Assembly (NCBI GenBank): GCA_021298355.1
Contig: JAJTEH010000024.1
Coordinates: 1-57,234 of the forward strand
Source: Flammeovirgaceae bacterium
GTDB taxonomy: Bacteria; Bacteroidota; Bacteroidia; Cytophagales; Cyclobacteriaceae
DNA length: 57,234 bases
Reading direction: 5' to 3'
Under the pieces are notes generated by a model that saw only the letters and a list, made by a program, of their open reading frames with translations, did not search any database and was not told the origin of the DNA. Position 1 is the stretch's first letter; each line of letters begins with the position of its first letter. Positions 9,486 to 18,574 of this stretch are shown here, piece after piece. The position numbers and the translations under genes were made by a program.

Positions 9486-9821
9486 TCACAGTTTTTGCTT
9501 AGCCTCGGCTTTCGTTGCGGTTATTTGTAACAATTCATTCAAGCCAAGAATTTCAAATGTGTTAGCCACATTTTTATTCATACCGAATAGCACCATGCTG
9601 ATGTTTTTTTCTTTACACTCTTCTATGTATGACATAAACACGCCCAAGCCGGCAGAGGAAATATATTCTAATGCGCTGCAGTCTATCAGGATTTTGGTAA
9701 ACCCTTCTCCTACACTTCTGGCGATAGCCAAATCCAAATCGATGGAAGAACTTGCATCTATCTCTCCGACCAACGCCAGCACATCTGCCCCATCTTCTTG
9801 TAATCGTTTTATGTGTATCAT
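9486..9821 (-). CDS. STAS-domain anti-sigma factor antagonist (RsbV/SpoIIAA-like)
   Basis: A 111-residue single STAS domain. The signature LIDCSALEYISSAGLGVF contains the phosphorylatable serine (Ser56 by alignment with SpoIIAA Ser58). In the family, the dephosphorylated form binds the RsbW-like kinase and releases its target. It lies between the phosphatase gene, 27 bases upstream, and the kinase gene, one base downstream, matching a PP2C-STAS-kinase operon. Confidence 0.9.
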   Translation of the reverse strand: MIHIKRLQEDGADVLALVGEIDASSSIDLDLAIARSVGEGFTKILIDCSALEYISSAGLGVFMSYIEECKEKNISMVLFGMNKNVANTFEILGLNELLQITATKAEAKQKL

Positions 9822-9848
9822 GGTTTAACGGTGTTTGCTGTATTTAGT

Positions 9849-11954
9849 TTAATTTTTAAATCGAACGATAAGTGTGGTGTAATCATCGTCTATATTATCG
9901 GTACCAGAAAACTCATACAACCGGCTGATTAGGCGCTCTTGTATTTTTCTGGGCGATTCGGTTTTTACATCGTATAAAACTTCTGCTAGTCTGTCGTTGC
10001 CAAATTGTTCGTTGCGCTGGTTTTTTGCTTCGGTTATACCATCGGTAAACATAAGCATTACATCTCCTGGTTTGTAAGTAAACTCTTTTTGCTGGATAAA
10101 GTCTTGATAACTTTTATTGCGTACCATGCCCAATGCTACCCCTTTATCTTTCAAGTAGAATGCCCGATCTTCTGTTTTGTTATAGTACAGAATAGGGCAA
10201 TGGCCTGCCCTTGCATATTTTACTAGCTTTTGCTGCGAGTCTATTAAAAAAAATATTGCGCTTATAAACGAACCTCGTTCCAGGCAATGTATTAAAGCCT
10301 GGTTGGCTCTTAACATAAATTCATTAGGGTCTATACACCCTTGCGCCAGGCTGTGAAATATTCCTTTCATTTGAGACATATGAAAGGCTGCTGTTGTGCC
10401 TTTGCCCGAAACGTCTGCAATGATTAGTGCGGTTTGGTGGTCGTTAATTTTTAGTGTATCGTAATAATCGCCTCCTACTTCATCGGCCGACTCCGAAAAT
10501 GCCGCTACTTCAAAATCTTGCCCTTGTTCCAAAACCTGGGGCAACAAACTTTTTTGTACAGTTTTGGCAATCTTTAGCTCTTCTTTATAACGTTCGTTTT
10601 GCAGGGCTTCTTCCATAAGCCTGAAATTCTCTATTGAAATACCGGCCTGGTTAGCGAAGGTGGAAACAATTTTATTCATCTCCTTATTGAATCCTTCGGG
10701 TAATTCTTTCAGCAAAGCTAAGGTGCCGATGTTCTCGCCCTTAACATAAATAGGATATGCCAAAATACTGCGAAAGCGAGATCCTTTTAAGGTTGCTAAA
10801 TGCTTGCTTAAGTTTCGGGTTTTGTCTTGGTTTTGTTCTAACAAACCTCGCACATTACGTTTAGCTAAATGCTCGATAATATCGCTGGCTTCTTTATCGG
10901 TTATCTCGTAGGTGTATACGCGATGTTGCTCACGGTCTCCGGTTATTTCCAACCAGCCAGCATCTGCAAATACTGTGCTTACCGATGTTTCCAGCAAAAT
11001 GTTGTACACACTTTCTTCGTTTTGTTCGGTTTGTATCGACTGGCTAATGCGTTGGAAGTTTACCACCTCTTCTAACTTCTGCTCGAATACTGATGTAGTA
11101 GGCAGGTTGAACAGAATTACGAGAAAAGAAAAGATTGAGTAGATAGAAACGAATATCATTAAAGATAGAATGAATATATGGTAGGTATGATCTATGCCTA
11201 CCGTGTGTTGATCTCCTAAACTGTTTATGATGCTTCCGGAAGTAAGAAAGATGTAGAAGAGATAAAAAATGGTTAACAATAATAAAAGTAAGCCTGTCCA
11301 TTTCTGGCGAAAGTTCAGGTAAGCAACCCATTTCATGTTGCCCGATAATACAAGACCAACCAATACGAATGCCCCTAAAATAAATTCGTAATACCGGGCT
11401 ACAAACGGAAACGAAAAACTGTTGTAGATAAGCGATATCATCATGCCATACTCAAACGCAATCCATAACCTGATTAACCATTTTGATTTTTGATATAGAA
11501 TCAATCGCTTCCACGCCATAAATGCGCAAAGCAACACGCTAACCATCAGCCCCAGGTTAATTAAATAGGTAAATTCCTGGTATAAAAAATGGCTGGTAAG
11601 CTTGGTGCCGCCAATCAAATACTCTAAAAAGCGGATAACTAACGATAGAACGGTGGCAATAAGCCCGGTGGCAAAAACGCGCCAAAGCAAATCAATAAAG
11701 TTTAGCGACTCGTCTCGCTCAATCTTAAAACGGTAATAATAAAATAAAAGAACTATGTAGATGTTTAAAATTACCTTGGGCACCCAGGTAGCTATTTCGG
11801 GCCGTAAACCATTTGAAATACTAAAGGATATGGAAAGATCGGTAAACACCAATGCCAACCACATTAATATGGCAAGCGTAAATAAAAGACGGGTAATGGC
11901 CTTGGTGCGCATAGATCTAGTACAAACCAAAGGCTTTTTACCAATGGCTTGCAA
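9849..11954 (-). CDS. membrane-bound SpoIIE/RsbU-type PP2C phosphatase with GAF domain
   Basis: A 701-residue protein. The N-terminal 300 residues hold about seven to eight hydrophobic helices and act as a membrane sensor. A GAF domain follows (about 310-455), then a linker coiled coil and a SpoIIE phosphatase domain (about 480-700). The phosphatase motifs are visible: GGDYYDTL, the metal-site DVSGKGTTAAFHM, ARAGHCPILYYN and MFTDGITEAKN. It should dephosphorylate the downstream STAS protein. An internal start at Met15 (11912, MRTKAITRLL) would drop a polar extension and is a real alternative. It is divergent from the histidine kinase, with about 220 bases between them. Confidence 0.9.
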   Translation of the reverse strand: MQAIGKKPLVCTRSMRTKAITRLLFTLAILMWLALVFTDLSISFSISNGLRPEIATWVPKVILNIYIVLLFYYYRFKIERDESLNFIDLLWRVFATGLIATVLSLVIRFLEYLIGGTKLTSHFLYQEFTYLINLGLMVSVLLCAFMAWKRLILYQKSKWLIRLWIAFEYGMMISLIYNSFSFPFVARYYEFILGAFVLVGLVLSGNMKWVAYLNFRQKWTGLLLLLLTIFYLFYIFLTSGSIINSLGDQHTVGIDHTYHIFILSLMIFVSIYSIFSFLVILFNLPTTSVFEQKLEEVVNFQRISQSIQTEQNEESVYNILLETSVSTVFADAGWLEITGDREQHRVYTYEITDKEASDIIEHLAKRNVRGLLEQNQDKTRNLSKHLATLKGSRFRSILAYPIYVKGENIGTLALLKELPEGFNKEMNKIVSTFANQAGISIENFRLMEEALQNERYKEELKIAKTVQKSLLPQVLEQGQDFEVAAFSESADEVGGDYYDTLKINDHQTALIIADVSGKGTTAAFHMSQMKGIFHSLAQGCIDPNEFMLRANQALIHCLERGSFISAIFFLIDSQQKLVKYARAGHCPILYYNKTEDRAFYLKDKGVALGMVRNKSYQDFIQQKEFTYKPGDVMLMFTDGITEAKNQRNEQFGNDRLAEVLYDVKTESPRKIQERLISRLYEFSGTDNIDDDYTTLIVRFKN

Positions 11955-12093
11955 TGATACAAAATTAGCTTGAGGGGTTAAAACCTCGTATCCATCTGGT
12001 TTTACAGGATACCCATTAAATTGAAAAAATTAGTTTTTGACCGCAGAACAAGATTATTTCTGCTAGGTTAAACATTATGTTATGAAAGTTTGC

Positions 12094-12123
12094 TTGTTTT
12101 ATCGTTACAGAAAATTATATTTC
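12094..12123 (+). promoter_or_regulatory. candidate promoter of the PAS histidine kinase
   Basis: TTG (12094-12096), 19 bases, then TATATTTC (12116-12123), one mismatch from TTG-N19-TAnnTTTG. The leader to the ATG would be about 48 bases. Motif match only. The rest of the 11955-12177 spacer shows nothing else I can name. Confidence 0.4.
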
Positions 12124-12177
12124 GGACAGTTAACCCCTGACCATCTCGATTTTTTAAACTAAAACCATTTATCTTCC

Positions 12178-14004
12178 ATGCTGGAGCTGTTCAGGTCCTT
12201 ACCCGTAGTAATTTACGAATACGTTATCGAGCCAGGTGGAACGCGTTACTTTAGTTTTGTTAGCGAAACATCTTCCACAATTTTAGGTATACAGCCCGAA
12301 GCTCTATTAGCCGATGTAACCTTGTTCGACAGCCTTTTTACAACCGAAGATTTAATTAAACTCCGAGAAAGCGCAACAGAAAGCCACGCCAAAGGCGGAG
12401 ATTGGTTTTGGAGTGGCCCTGCTACCATTAAGCAACAATTACGTTGGCTCGAAATACGATCTAACCACCATGTTACGCCCGATGGCCAAATTGTAAGACG
12501 CGGAATAATAGAAGACATTACCGAGCGCCTACAGCACCGTGTTGAGTCTGAAAGTAAATACCAAACATTAATCGAAAAACTTCCGGTAGGCATAGTTATA
12601 CATGCAGGGGGAAAATTGGTATTTGCTAACGCTCAGGCATATACATCGCTAGGAGCCAAACACCCTAAAGAGTTACTGGGAAGCGATGTGTTACGCTTTG
12701 TACACCCGGATTTCCACCAGCTTGCTGCCGAACGCATGGCGCTTGTGGCTAAAGGTGAAACACTTCCGATGGTGGAACAAAAGTTTCTGCGCATGAATGG
12801 CACCGAAATGTTTGTTGAAACCATTGCTACACCGGTTATCTATAAAGGCAACCCCGCTACACAGGTAATTTTCCGAGACATAACCGATAAAAAACACGCA
12901 GAGCTACAAATGCGCAAAAACGAAATGTTGTTTACGCAACTTTTCGAAAGTGCACCTATGGCCGTTGTTATGCTAGACGAACGAGGCCGCGTACACCTGG
13001 TTAATAATGGGTTTACCGAAATGTTTGGGTTCGATAAAGAAACTCTGCAAGGCCGAAACTTAAATGATTTTATCGTACCCGAAGATTTAAAAAACGAAGG
13101 CATAGATTTAAACAATCTCATTACCTCGCACCGCGTTGTTAGCATCGAAACTATTCGCAAACACAAAACCGGAAGGTTAATTAACGTTATTCTATACGGT
13201 GTACCCGTAACACTCGAAAACCAAACAATTGGTATTTACGGTGTGTATGTCGACATCACCGACAGAAAAAGTGTGGAAGAAGAATTAAAAACCAGAAACA
13301 CCGAACTCGATAATTTTGTATACAAAGTATCGCACGATTTGCGCGCCCCACTGTCTTCTATCTTAGGATTGGTAAACCTTGCCCGCCTACCGGGTAATAC
13401 AGACAATCCGATGGATTATATTAATCTGATTGGAGAGAAAGTAGATCGGTTAGATCATTTTATCAGCGATGTTTTAAGTCATTCAAAAAATTTAAAGTTA
13501 GATGTAGCCGTTGCTAAAGTAGATTTACGCGAAGTAATTGCCCATACCTTCAGCGATTTAAGTTATTTACACGGAGCCAGCGAAATAAAACAAAACGTTA
13601 GCATAGAAGGCATAGACTTTTATAACGACCCCTGGCGCGTTGCCGAAATTCTTCGAAACCTGATTTCGAATTCCATTAAATACAGAAATTTAGATCACCG
13701 TATACAATCAGAAATAAACATCAAAATCAGAATAGATCATTTGCGTGCCGACATCAGCTTTACGGATAATGGAATTGGTATCGATCCTGATAGCCTTGAT
13801 AGAATATTCGAAATGTTTTTCAGAGCATCCGAGCAAAGCGATGGTTCCGGTATTGGTTTATACATTGTAAAAAATGCGGTAGATAAATTAGGCGGACAAA
13901 TTTCTGTGCAAAGCAAAGTTGGCATTGGTACACGCTTTCATATTATCTTGCCGAACAGAATTAACAGCGCCATGATAAAAATGCCGCATTACCAGCGCAA
14001 TTAA
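12178..14004 (+). CDS. PAS-domain sensor histidine kinase
   Basis: A 608-residue kinase without a transmembrane segment, so probably cytosolic. Three PAS/PAC units occupy about 5-120 (ends GIIEDITERLQ), 125-235 (ends VIFRDITDKKHAE) and 245-360 (ends GVYVDITDRKSVEEE). A HisKA domain carries the phospho-acceptor His386 in KVSHDLRAPLSSIL, and the ATPase domain shows the N-box LISNSIKYRN, DNGIGID and GSGIGLYIVKNAV. No receiver domain or response-regulator gene is adjacent, so it is an orphan kinase. Its position head-to-head with the partner-switching operon suggests a linked stress or light/redox response, but this is inference. Confidence 0.92.
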   Translation: MLELFRSLPVVIYEYVIEPGGTRYFSFVSETSSTILGIQPEALLADVTLFDSLFTTEDLIKLRESATESHAKGGDWFWSGPATIKQQLRWLEIRSNHHVTPDGQIVRRGIIEDITERLQHRVESESKYQTLIEKLPVGIVIHAGGKLVFANAQAYTSLGAKHPKELLGSDVLRFVHPDFHQLAAERMALVAKGETLPMVEQKFLRMNGTEMFVETIATPVIYKGNPATQVIFRDITDKKHAELQMRKNEMLFTQLFESAPMAVVMLDERGRVHLVNNGFTEMFGFDKETLQGRNLNDFIVPEDLKNEGIDLNNLITSHRVVSIETIRKHKTGRLINVILYGVPVTLENQTIGIYGVYVDITDRKSVEEELKTRNTELDNFVYKVSHDLRAPLSSILGLVNLARLPGNTDNPMDYINLIGEKVDRLDHFISDVLSHSKNLKLDVAVAKVDLREVIAHTFSDLSYLHGASEIKQNVSIEGIDFYNDPWRVAEILRNLISNSIKYRNLDHRIQSEINIKIRIDHLRADISFTDNGIGIDPDSLDRIFEMFFRASEQSDGSGIGLYIVKNAVDKLGGQISVQSKVGIGTRFHIILPNRINSAMIKMPHYQRN

Positions 14005-14025
14005 TGGCGAAAAACCTGCCTTCGC

Positions 14026-15198
14026 ATGAAAATAATTGAGGTAAACCATCCTAATCTGGTCAGACAATTTCTCGACTTCCCACTGGTCTTATATAAAAAC
14101 CTACCCAACTGGATTCGCCCATTGGATAATGATATTGAAGCAGTATTCGACTCTAAGAAGAACAAAGCCTTCCAAGACGGAACATGTACTCGCTGGATTT
14201 TGGTTGATGAGAAAAACAAAACCATCGGAAGAATAGCAGCATTTGTTAACAACAGAACCAAATTGAAGGGAAACAAACAACCAACAGGAGGCCTTGGCTT
14301 TTTCGAATGTATTGAAAATAAAGAAGCCGCATTTCTACTTTTTGATGCTGCCAAAAACTGGTTGCAAGAAAAAGGAATGGAAGCCATGGATGGCCCTATC
14401 AATTTTGGTAACCGCGATAAGTGGTGGGGTTTGCTGGTAGAAGGGTATGACCGTCAACCCAATTATCAATGCAATTATAATCCACCGTATTACAAAACTT
14501 TTTTTGAAGCCTATGGCTTTCAGGTGTATTTCTACCAATACACGTTTGGTAGAAATATTATGGGCCCATTACACCCCAGGCTGCAAGAAAAAGCGGATGT
14601 TGTAGCAAAAAATCCGGACTATACGTTCAGCTATATGGAGCCACTCGATTTAAAAAAACTGGCCAACCAAATACGAACAGTTTATAATAAAGCGTGGGCC
14701 AATCGCGGGGAAATACCTGAGCTTACAGAAGCACAAGCCAACCATTTGGTAAAACAAATGAAACCCATTATCGATCCTAAATTGTTGTGGTTTGGGTATT
14801 ACAAAGATGAACCCGTTGCTTTCTTTTTATCCTTGCCTGAAGTAAACCAAATTTTTAAACATGTAAACGGAAACATGAATTGGTTAGGCAAATTGAAGTT
14901 TGTTTACCACCGTTGGCGTAAAACAAATAAAAAGGCTTTTGGTGTTCTATTCGGTGTTGTTCCCGAACACCAAGGCAAAGGTTTAGACGGTGGCATTATT
15001 ATGGCCTTTAGAAAAGTTGTGCAGGAAGATTATCTGCGATACGAACTTTATGAACTCAATTGGATAGGAGATTTTAACACAAAAATGATACGCGTGGCAG
15101 AACAGGTAACTCCGGATATTGTTAAAAAACATGCAACTTACAGGCTGCTTTTTGATAGTAGCAAACCCTTCGAACGTTACCCTATTATGAAAGGATAA
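14026..15198 (+). CDS. GNAT-superfamily-like protein, substrate unknown
   Basis: A 390-residue protein beginning MKIIEVNHPNLVRQFLDFPL. The N-terminal half, with LYKNLPNWIRPLDND and a segment IGRIAAFVNN, and the C-terminal half, with GVLFGVVPEHQGKGLDGGII, look like two acetyltransferase folds. The latter resembles the acetyl-CoA motif A (Q/RxxGxG/A) in VPEHQGKG. Proteins of this architecture occur widely in Bacteroidota as uncharacterised N-acetyltransferases. Twenty-one bases separate it from the kinase gene and one base from the VTT-domain gene, so co-transcription is likely. Confidence 0.65.
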   Translation: MKIIEVNHPNLVRQFLDFPLVLYKNLPNWIRPLDNDIEAVFDSKKNKAFQDGTCTRWILVDEKNKTIGRIAAFVNNRTKLKGNKQPTGGLGFFECIENKEAAFLLFDAAKNWLQEKGMEAMDGPINFGNRDKWWGLLVEGYDRQPNYQCNYNPPYYKTFFEAYGFQVYFYQYTFGRNIMGPLHPRLQEKADVVAKNPDYTFSYMEPLDLKKLANQIRTVYNKAWANRGEIPELTEAQANHLVKQMKPIIDPKLLWFGYYKDEPVAFFLSLPEVNQIFKHVNGNMNWLGKLKFVYHRWRKTNKKAFGVLFGVVPEHQGKGLDGGIIMAFRKVVQEDYLRYELYELNWIGDFNTKMIRVAEQVTPDIVKKHATYRLLFDSSKPFERYPIMKG

Positions 15199-15199
15199 A

Positions 15200-15775
15200 A
15201 TGGAACAGCAAGAATCCAAGTCAAGCTTTTTAATTAAAAATCTCATCCGAGGTTTGTTGTGGTTTGCTGTTATCATTACTGCCTACCTGTTGGTACAAAG
15301 CGAGCTTGAATTATACGAAGAGCAGATTAACAAAGTAGGAGACAACATGCCTCTTTTACTTAGCATATTTACAGTTAGTGAAATAGTATTTGGTATTCTA
15401 CCACCCGAAATATTTATGCTGATTTGGCAAACCAAAGGAGTGCTATCTGAATATGTAATCAACTTAAGTATTCTTACCATTATATCGTATGGTGCTGGTG
15501 TAATCGGGTATTTTATCGGATACTATTTTTCTAAAACGCCATCCTTCAAAAAAATCTATGATCGTTATTTAAAACCGCAAGAAGCCAACTTTAAAAAATA
15601 TGGAGGTTTTCTTGTTATCGTTGGCGCAGTAACACCAGTTCCCTATTCGGCAACATGTATGCTGGCCGGATCCATCAAATTTCCATTCAAATTATTTTTA
15701 TTTATCTCTATCACACGCGTCCTTCGATTTATAGTTTATGGTTGGATGGTGTGGAGTTTTCCTAATTGGTTTTAA
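15200..15775 (+). CDS. VTT-domain (DedA/YqaA-like) membrane protein
   Basis: A 191-residue integral membrane protein with about four to five hydrophobic segments. The loop GAVTPVPYSATCMLAGSIKFPFKLF has the form of the VTT (SNARE-associated Golgi/DedA) signature with its re-entrant loops and a conserved Pro-rich turn. DedA-like proteins take part in lipid-carrier flipping and membrane homeostasis in other bacteria. The exact role here is unknown. It directly follows the GNAT-like gene. Confidence 0.75.
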   Translation: MEQQESKSSFLIKNLIRGLLWFAVIITAYLLVQSELELYEEQINKVGDNMPLLLSIFTVSEIVFGILPPEIFMLIWQTKGVLSEYVINLSILTIISYGAGVIGYFIGYYFSKTPSFKKIYDRYLKPQEANFKKYGGFLVIVGAVTPVPYSATCMLAGSIKFPFKLFLFISITRVLRFIVYGWMVWSFPNWF

Positions 15776-15827
15776 CTTTTCGGAACTCTTTACCTCTATT
15801 TTGGTTATTTGATTATTCTTTAAATGT

Positions 15828-16838
15828 ATGACTGCTAAAACCGGTGTTTTACTTGTAAACCTTGGCACGCCCGATAGTCCTTCTGTTTCGGATGTGCGTT
15901 CTTATCTTTCTCAATTTCTAAACGATCCTCGTGTAATAGATATTCCTTGGTTACTTCGCAAAATTTTGGTGAATGGTATAATCGTTCCTTTTCGCGCGCC
16001 AAAGTCAGCCAAAGTGTATAAAGAGTTATGGACAGAAAATGGCTCGCCATTATTGTTTCATTCCAACAATGTAAAAGATTTATTGCAGAAAGAATTGGCA
16101 GGAGAATACGAAGTATTCTTGGCTATGCGCTACAAAAATCCATCGATTCCCCATGTGTTAGAAGAAATGCGTTGGAAGAATTTTGATAAGATTATTGTTG
16201 TGCCCATGTTTCCGCAGTATGCTTCTGCATCTACAGGTTCTGCTTTAGAAGAAGTGATGCGCGAGCTTTGTAAATGGTGGGTGATCCCGGAAATACGCAT
16301 GATCAGTCAATATTATAACCATCCGTTATACATTGATGCTTTTGTAGAAAGAGGAAAGCAATACAACCTTTCTGAATACGATCATATCTTGTTCTCGTAT
16401 CATGGTTTACCCGAACGACAAGTAGATAAAGTGTATAAAGATGATTTATGCAAAGACCACGACTGCGAACATGAAATTACAGAAGAAAACAAATTGTGTT
16501 ACAAAGCAACCTGTTATGCAACTACACGCTTGTTGGCAGATAAATTAAACATACCGCAAGAAAAATATACAGTATGTTTTCAATCTCGCTTAGATAAAAA
16601 ATGGCTCGAACCTTTTAGCGATAAAGTAGTAGAAGAATGCGCCAAAAAAGGCATGAAGAAAATTTTAGTTTTCTCTCCTGCATTTACGGCCGACTGTTTA
16701 GAAACAACCATCGAAATAGGAGAAGAATACCAAGAATTGTTTGAAGAACATGGCGGAGAAAAAGTACAACTGGTAGAAAGTTTAAACAGCCATCCGTTAT
16801 GGATCCAATGCCTCAAATCATTGATAACTGAAAGATAA
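15828..16838 (+). CDS. hemH: ferrochelatase
   Basis: Inserts ferrous iron into protoporphyrin IX in the last step of haem synthesis. The 336-residue protein starts MTAKTGVLLVNLGTPDSP, the standard ferrochelatase beginning. It carries the catalytic signature FSYHGLPERQ with His192 and the distal motif FSPAFTADCLETTIEIGEEY containing the acidic residues of the active-site channel. An insert with several cysteines (DLCKDHDCEHE... LCYKATC) lies just after the His motif, as in many Bacteroidota homologues. A hairpin terminator closes the gene. Confidence 0.95.
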   Translation: MTAKTGVLLVNLGTPDSPSVSDVRSYLSQFLNDPRVIDIPWLLRKILVNGIIVPFRAPKSAKVYKELWTENGSPLLFHSNNVKDLLQKELAGEYEVFLAMRYKNPSIPHVLEEMRWKNFDKIIVVPMFPQYASASTGSALEEVMRELCKWWVIPEIRMISQYYNHPLYIDAFVERGKQYNLSEYDHILFSYHGLPERQVDKVYKDDLCKDHDCEHEITEENKLCYKATCYATTRLLADKLNIPQEKYTVCFQSRLDKKWLEPFSDKVVEECAKKGMKKILVFSPAFTADCLETTIEIGEEYQELFEEHGGEKVQLVESLNSHPLWIQCLKSLITER

Positions 16839-16843
16839 AATGA

Positions 16844-16867
16844 AGAGAAGCCTTGGCTTCTCTTTTT
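16844..16867 (+). terminator. Rho-independent terminator after hemH
   Basis: Inverted repeat AGAGAAGC (16844-16851) and GCTTCTCT (16856-16863) with a CTTG loop, followed by TTTT. It starts a few bases after the hemH stop codon. Confidence 0.8.
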
Positions 16868-16881
16868 ATTTAATCCGAACC

Positions 16882-16895
16882 TTGAATGCATTCAA
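16882..16895. promoter_or_regulatory. 14-bp perfect palindrome, possible operator
   Basis: TTGAATGCATTCAA reads the same on both strands. It lies 27 bases before the GMC oxidoreductase start, where a repressor site could sit. There is no second copy in the window that I noticed, so the role is uncertain. Confidence 0.25.
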
Positions 16896-16922
16896 TTTTA
16901 TAGTAAATTCCATTTTCATACT

Positions 16923-18530
16923 ATGGTTTACGACTACATCATTATTGGAGCAGGCTCAGCAGGATGCGTGTTAGCCAATCGCCTTACCGAAAATCCCAAT
17001 ACAACAGTTTTACTTTTAGAAGCCGGAGGAAAAGATACTTTCCCACTTATTCATTTACCCGGAGGATACATGATGTTGCATCACAGCAAAGTAGATTGGA
17101 ACTGTTATTACACCACACCTCAACCTTATTTAAAAAACAGAAGAATTTATCATCCACGCGGTAAAGTGTTGGGAGGTTCCAGTTCAACCAATGCCATGGC
17201 CTACATTCGAGGACAGAAAGAAGATTACGATCATTGGCATTCGTTGGGAAATAAAGGTTGGAGTTATGCCGATGTTTTGCCTTACTTTAAAAAATCTGAA
17301 AACAATGAACAATACGAAAACGATTTTCACTCCAAAGGCGGACCTTTACACGTAACCCAAGCCAATTGGTATCATACAAAAGTAGGCGAAGCATTTATTG
17401 AAGCTTGTGTGCAAAAAGGTTTGCCTTTAAATCATGATGTTAATGGAGCATCACAATTAGGTGCAGGTTGGTTCCAGTACACAATGAAAAATGCGAAAAG
17501 ACAAAGCACGGCTCGTGCATTTCTTTTGCCCGTATTAAACAGACCTAACTTAAGCGTTGTAACCGGAGCTTTGTGTACAGCGTTGTTGTTTCAACACACA
17601 AGAGTTGTAGGTGTAAACTTTCAAACGAAATGGAGCAAAACACTTTCTGCCAAAGCTAAAAAAGAAGTTATTGTAAGTGCAGGAGCTTTCGAATCGCCAA
17701 AAATTTTAATGTTAGCCGGAATTGGAGACGAAGAAGAACTAAAGACACACACTATAGCTAAGCGTTATCATTTGCCCGGAGTTGGTAAAAATTTACACGA
17801 CCATTTGTTTTATGCCGTAAGCAGTTTATCCAACATCAAAACAAACAATCATTATATACCCAAATGGAGGCAAGCTTTAGCACTCGGTCAATATCTACTC
17901 ACAAAATCAGGTCCTTTATCTATCGGCCCGTTAGAAGCTGTTGCCTTTCTAAAATCAGACGCAACACAAGCAACACCCGACATTCAATTTCAGTTTACGC
18001 CCACTCAACCCGGAGAAAATTATCAATATGATATTTTCAATCTGGATACTTTTCCGAGTGAAAGCGGTTATACCATTCTGCCCACCCAAGTGCGGCCACT
18101 TAGCAGAGGAAGCGTAAGTTTAGCAGGAAAAGATCCGGCACAAACTCCCATTATCGATCCACAGTATTTATCGCACGAAACAGATAGAAAGGTAATGGTT
18201 GCCGCCTGCAAACACGCTATCGAAACCTTAGAACAAAATGCATTCGATGCGTATCGCATTCGCAATCATGTTCCTACTAATAAAATTTCGGATGAAGCCT
18301 TGCTCGATCACATTGCGCAAAGTGCAGAATGTGTTTACCATCCGGTGGGTACATGTAAAATGGGAAATGATGAAATGGCCGTAGTAGATGCTGAGTTAAA
18401 AGTATATGGAACAGAGAATTTACGCGTGGTAGATGCATCTGTTATGCCGGTTATCTCTAGCGGAAATACCAACGCGCCAGTAATTATGATAGCAGAAAAA
18501 GCAGCCGATCTGATAAAAGCAGCCAACTAA
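16923..18530 (+). CDS. GMC-family FAD-dependent oxidoreductase (choline dehydrogenase-like)
   Basis: A 535-residue flavoprotein. The FAD-binding Rossmann motif DYIIIGAGSAGCVLANRL is at the N-terminus. The GMC signature 1 (RGKVLGGSSSTNAMAYIRG) and signature 2 (GAFESPKILMLAGIGD) are both present. The C-terminal catalytic His is in CVYHPVGTCKMG and the second His/Asn region in ISSGNTNAPVIMIAEKAADLI. The family oxidises alcohols such as choline, glucose or long-chain alcohols. Sequence alone does not fix the substrate, and no betaine-aldehyde dehydrogenase gene is adjacent, so a true BetA is not supported. No signal peptide; likely cytosolic. Confidence 0.9.
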   Translation: MVYDYIIIGAGSAGCVLANRLTENPNTTVLLLEAGGKDTFPLIHLPGGYMMLHHSKVDWNCYYTTPQPYLKNRRIYHPRGKVLGGSSSTNAMAYIRGQKEDYDHWHSLGNKGWSYADVLPYFKKSENNEQYENDFHSKGGPLHVTQANWYHTKVGEAFIEACVQKGLPLNHDVNGASQLGAGWFQYTMKNAKRQSTARAFLLPVLNRPNLSVVTGALCTALLFQHTRVVGVNFQTKWSKTLSAKAKKEVIVSAGAFESPKILMLAGIGDEEELKTHTIAKRYHLPGVGKNLHDHLFYAVSSLSNIKTNNHYIPKWRQALALGQYLLTKSGPLSIGPLEAVAFLKSDATQATPDIQFQFTPTQPGENYQYDIFNLDTFPSESGYTILPTQVRPLSRGSVSLAGKDPAQTPIIDPQYLSHETDRKVMVAACKHAIETLEQNAFDAYRIRNHVPTNKISDEALLDHIAQSAECVYHPVGTCKMGNDEMAVVDAELKVYGTENLRVVDASVMPVISSGNTNAPVIMIAEKAADLIKAAN

Positions 18531-18574
18531 TCTGTAACATTTTATCGATCGTGCCGACTTAACACAGTAAACAG

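Noticed and set aside
16923-18530. Calling the GMC oxidoreductase a choline dehydrogenase (betA)
   Set aside because: The motifs are shared by many alcohol oxidases, and no betaine pathway genes are next to it.
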